Positions 61,411 through 64,000 of a DNA stretch of 64,000 nt are shown here, in pieces. The stretch is taken from assembly GCF_902859765.1 (NCBI RefSeq), contig NZ_CADIJV010000016.1, positions 44,340 to 108,339 on the forward strand, read 5' to 3'. Each line of letters starts with the position of its first letter. Within the stretch, counting starts at the first letter, position 1. The position numbers and the translations under genes are program-made. The notes beneath the pieces were generated by a model. The model worked only from the letters and a program-made list of their open reading frames with translations, ran no database searches and was not told the DNA's origin. The DNA is from Achromobacter pulmonis. GTDB taxonomy: Bacteria; Pseudomonadota; Gammaproteobacteria; Burkholderiales; Burkholderiaceae_B.

Positions 61411-62642
61411 GCCTGTGCCTCCTTGAAAAAGGCGATCACTTCCTCGTTACGCTGCATCGTATCGGCATAACCCAGTTCGATCAATCGCTTGGTGTAGCTG
61501 GACTCGAACAATAGGTATGACATCAGCGCGCCGCCCCCAGGGCGGCTTGGATCGGACGATACACCGAGTACGCGGAAAAGGGCACGGGCCTGGGGCGGCA
61601 TATCGTCCATATGCTCCAGCGCCAGCGCATCGAGCGAACGGCTCGGGGTGATCGTCAGCACCTGGATGCGGCGCACCGTGACCGGCTCGCCGCCCTTGTG
61701 GGGGGGCACCAGCTCGACCAGGTGGTTCATCCGCTCCAGGCGTTCGATGTCCATCGACAGGCCGTCCAGGAAGATGCTGGACAGGGCGTGGCCGCCGACC
61801 TGGGCCAAGGAGGGATACGGCGGCGCATCCTCGCGATGTTCCGGATGGGTATCGTCGCGAAACCCGGTGCCGATCACCAGCACCCGGTGCGCGCCCAGGT
61901 GGATGGCGGGGCTGATCGGCGCCAATTGCCGCATGGAGCCATCGCCGCACCACTCGCCCTTGCCATGCACGGTGATCTGCCTGGCCGGAAAAACGAACGG
62001 AATGGCGGATGACGCCATCAGGTGATCGACCGTGATCGGCGTCGGAATGGCCAGCCGCAGGTAGCGATGCCACGGCTCGATCGGCGTGTGTGCCTGGTAG
62101 AAGGTCAAATGCTCGCCGCTGGTGTAGCCCGAGGCCGTGATCGCCAGCGCCGACAGGGCGCCGCTTTCCAGGCCCGACTGCAAGTGGTCGAAATTCAACA
62201 CACGGTCCAGCAAGGCCTGCATCGGGCTGTTGTCCAGCAGCGACTGGGGCCGCTTGCGCGTCAGGCCGGAATACATCCATCCCAGCGACAGCAGGCCCAG
62301 CCAGCGCACACCGGTGCGGATCAGGCCGGGCGCGTCGGCCCGGTAGATCATGTCGGTGTTAAGCGACGACCACAGCCGGCGGATGCGGCGCACTCCCAGG
62401 TGCGGCCGCTCGGCGCGGCAGGCCAGCGCGGCCGCATTGATGGCGCCGGCCGAAGTGCCGCAAATGATGTCGAAAGGGTTCTTGAAGCGCGAATGCCAGT
62501 CGGGGTCCAGCAGTTCCATGATGGCACTGAGCACCCCGACCTGATAGGCGGCGCGGGCACCGCCCCCGGTCAGGACCAGGCCGACCGGCGCGCGCGGGCA
62601 CGCCGGACCGCCATTGTTGACTTCAACGCGGGGTATTGGCAT
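61407..62642 (-). CDS. Patatin-like phospholipase
   Basis: This 411-residue cytoplasmic or membrane-associated lipase of the patatin/RssA type has the oxyanion loop GLVLTGGGARAAYQVG (about 21-36), the nucleophile GTSAG (Ser64) and the catalytic dyad Asp234 in WCGDGSMRQ. No signal peptide, so it is not a secreted toxin like ExoU. The start codon lies 20 bases inside the maeB 3' end; no other start in frame exists close by. It overlaps the barstar gene by 4 bases. Confidence 0.93.
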   Translation of the reverse strand: MPIPRVEVNNGGPACPRAPVGLVLTGGGARAAYQVGVLSAIMELLDPDWHSRFKNPFDIICGTSAGAINAAALACRAERPHLGVRRIRRLWSSLNTDMIYRADAPGLIRTGVRWLGLLSLGWMYSGLTRKRPQSLLDNSPMQALLDRVLNFDHLQSGLESGALSALAITASGYTSGEHLTFYQAHTPIEPWHRYLRLAIPTPITVDHLMASSAIPFVFPARQITVHGKGEWCGDGSMRQLAPISPAIHLGAHRVLVIGTGFRDDTHPEHREDAPPYPSLAQVGGHALSSIFLDGLSMDIERLERMNHLVELVPPHKGGEPVTVRRIQVLTITPSRSLDALALEHMDDMPPQARALFRVLGVSSDPSRPGGGALMSYLLFESSYTKRLIELGYADTMQRNEEVIAFFKEAQA

Positions 62643-64000
62643 CGACCACCGTCATCGCGGTCATGTTGACGATGCGGCGCACGGTCGAGCTGGAAGTCAG
62701 GATGTGCACCGGCGCATTGGCGCCCAGCAGGATCGGGCCCACCGCCACGTTGCCGCCGGCGGCCGTCTTGAGCAGGTTGTAGGCGATGTTGCCGGCGTCC
62801 ACGTTCGGGCACACCAGCAGGTTGGCCTCGCCCTTGAGCGTCGAGGACGGCAGGATGCGCAGGCGCAGCGCCTCGTCCAGCGCGCAATCGCCGTGCATCT
62901 CGCCGTCGATCTCCAGGTCAGGTGCGGCCTCGCGCACCAGCTCCAGCGCGCGGCGCATCTTGGCGCCCGATGCCGAACTGCCCGAACCGAAGTTCGAGCG
63001 CGACAGCAGCGCCACCTTGGGCGCCAGGAACATGCGCTGCATCTCCTTGGCCGCGGCGATGGTGAACTCGGCGATCTGCTCGGCCGTGGGCTCATCGTTG
63101 ACGTGCGTGTCCACCAGCACCACGGTGCGTTCGTTGAGCAGCAGGATGTTCATCGCGGCATAGACGTTGCGGCCCGGCCGGCGGCCGATGACCTCGTCGA
63201 TGAAGCGCAGGTGGTCGTGGTAGGCGCCGACCGTGCCGCAGACCATGCCCTCGGCGTCGCCCAGGTGCACCATCATCGCGCCGATCAGGGTCATGCGGCG
63301 GCGCATTTCCACGCGCGCCATTTCCTTGGTGATGCCGCGGCGGCACATGCGCTCCCAATATGTGGTCCAGTACTGGTGGAAGCGTTCGTCGTATTCGGGG
63401 TTGGTGACTTCGACGTCCTCGCCCAGGCGCAGGCGCAGGCCCAGTTTCTCGATGCGGGTCAGCAGCACGGCAGGGCGGCCCACCAGGATGGGGCGCGCCA
63501 GGCCTTCATCCACCACCACCTGCACCGCGCGCAGCACGCGTTCGTCTTCGCCCTCGGCGAACACGATGCGGGCCGGACCGCCTTCGCGCACGATGCGCTT
63601 GGCGGCCGAGAACAGCGGCTTCATGAAGGCGCCGGAGTGGTACACGAATTGCTGCAGTTGCTCTTCGTAGGCTTCCAGGTCGGCCAGCGGGCGCGTGGCC
63701 ACGCCGCCCTCCATGGCGGCCTTGGCCACCGCCGGGGCGATGCGCACGATCAGGCGCGGATCGAACGGCTTGGGAATCAGGTATTCAGGGCCGAACGAAA
63801 TGTCGAACGTGCCATAGGCCGCGGCCACCACTTCGTTCTGTTCTTCCTCGGCCAACTCGGCGATGGCGTAGACCGCCGCCTTTTCCATTTCGCGCGTGAT
63901 GGTCGTGGCGCCCACGTCCAGCGCGCCGCGGAAGATGTACGGAAAGCACAGCACGTTGTTGACCTGGTTCGGGTAGTCCGAACGGCCAGTCGCCATCACC
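62623..64000 (-). CDS. maeB: NADP-dependent malic enzyme, C-terminal part
   Basis: The visible 459 residues are the C-terminal portion of a MaeB-type malic enzyme (malate to pyruvate and CO2 with NADP); the N-terminus lies beyond the right edge. ATGRSDYPNQVNNVLCFPYIFRGALDV is the end of the malic domain, and from about residue 135 a phosphotransacetylase-like domain (RIVFAEGEDERVLRAVQV; FGSGSSASGAKMRRALELV; NLLVCPNVDAGNIAYNLLK) follows, a regulatory fusion typical for MaeB. It overlaps the patatin gene by 20 bases. Confidence 0.95.
   Translation of the reverse strand, partial: VMATGRSDYPNQVNNVLCFPYIFRGALDVGATTITREMEKAAVYAIAELAEEEQNEVVAAAYGTFDISFGPEYLIPKPFDPRLIVRIAPAVAKAAMEGGVATRPLADLEAYEEQLQQFVYHSGAFMKPLFSAAKRIVREGGPARIVFAEGEDERVLRAVQVVVDEGLARPILVGRPAVLLTRIEKLGLRLRLGEDVEVTNPEYDERFHQYWTTYWERMCRRGITKEMARVEMRRRMTLIGAMMVHLGDAEGMVCGTVGAYHDHLRFIDEVIGRRPGRNVYAAMNILLLNERTVVLVDTHVNDEPTAEQIAEFTIAAAKEMQRMFLAPKVALLSRSNFGSGSSASGAKMRRALELVREAAPDLEIDGEMHGDCALDEALRLRILPSSTLKGEANLLVCPNVDAGNIAYNLLKTAAGGNVAVGPILLGANAPVHILTSSSTVRRIVNMTAMTVVDANTPR

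Overview
The window is high-GC, densely coded bacterial DNA. Several traits point to a betaproteobacterium of the family Alcaligenaceae, most likely Achromobacter or a close Bordetella relative. These are three stand-alone Bug/TctC-type periplasmic receptors, a second long form of infA, the gene sets purC / purE-purK / fbaA and tkt-gap-pgk, and PcaR-type IclR regulators. The genus is inferred from gene content only. I saw no rRNA, tRNA, CRISPR array, insertion sequence or prophage. Both end genes are cut by the window.

Layout. 1-4.98 kb (minus): ureohydrolase-family enzyme, polar amino-acid ABC transporter (binding protein, permease, ATPase), a thiamine-diphosphate enzyme running off the left edge, and an IclR regulator. 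5.1-9.7 kb: an orphan AapJ-like binding protein, then a plus-strand set of Bug receptor, pcaI, pcaJ and a PcaR-like regulator. 9.7-17.3 kb (mostly minus): tsaC/sua5, purK, purE, an unusual dsbB with a DUF5993 mini-protein, purC, a GFA protein, fbaA and an SMP-30 lactonase. 17.4-19.3 kb: a dicarboxylate/amino-acid symporter and a small acidic protein.

19.4-36 kb is a split phosphonate (C-P lyase) region. phnGHIJKLM lies on the minus strand. It is divergent from phnF and from a second operon, phnM2-DUF1045-phnN, that encodes only the late steps to PRPP. phnCDE (uptake) follows after an intervening LysR / gamma-glutamyltransferase / Bug / GAF group. The same operator-like sequence occurs upstream of both catabolic operons, so PhnF probably controls both.

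36-46.9 kb: GFA protein, an ArsR repressor with an activator-of-Hsp90-like partner, infA with a long leader, an M23 peptidase with a lipoprotein, mog, a Pit phosphate transporter, a DsbA-like protein, cbpA-cbpM, and several small enzymes (GNAT, cupin, GST, VOC). 47-52.4 kb: a tightly coupled operon of a DUF3141 alpha/beta-hydrolase, a phosphotransacetylase, an acetate kinase and an enoyl-ACP reductase, preceded by an FNR/Anr-type box. This suggests a low-oxygen fermentation or acyl-phosphate module. 52.4-64 kb: SulP transporter, a third Bug receptor, pgk-gap-tkt, rsmE, an orphan barstar, a patatin lipase and maeB (cut by the right edge).

The main points for follow-up are the two-operon PhnF regulon, the Anr-boxed DUF3141-pta-ackA-fabI operon, the ArsR gene with duplicate operators and a predicted leaderless transcript, the DsbB variant with a displaced cysteine pair next to DUF5993, and the ureohydrolase lacking two normally conserved active-site residues.
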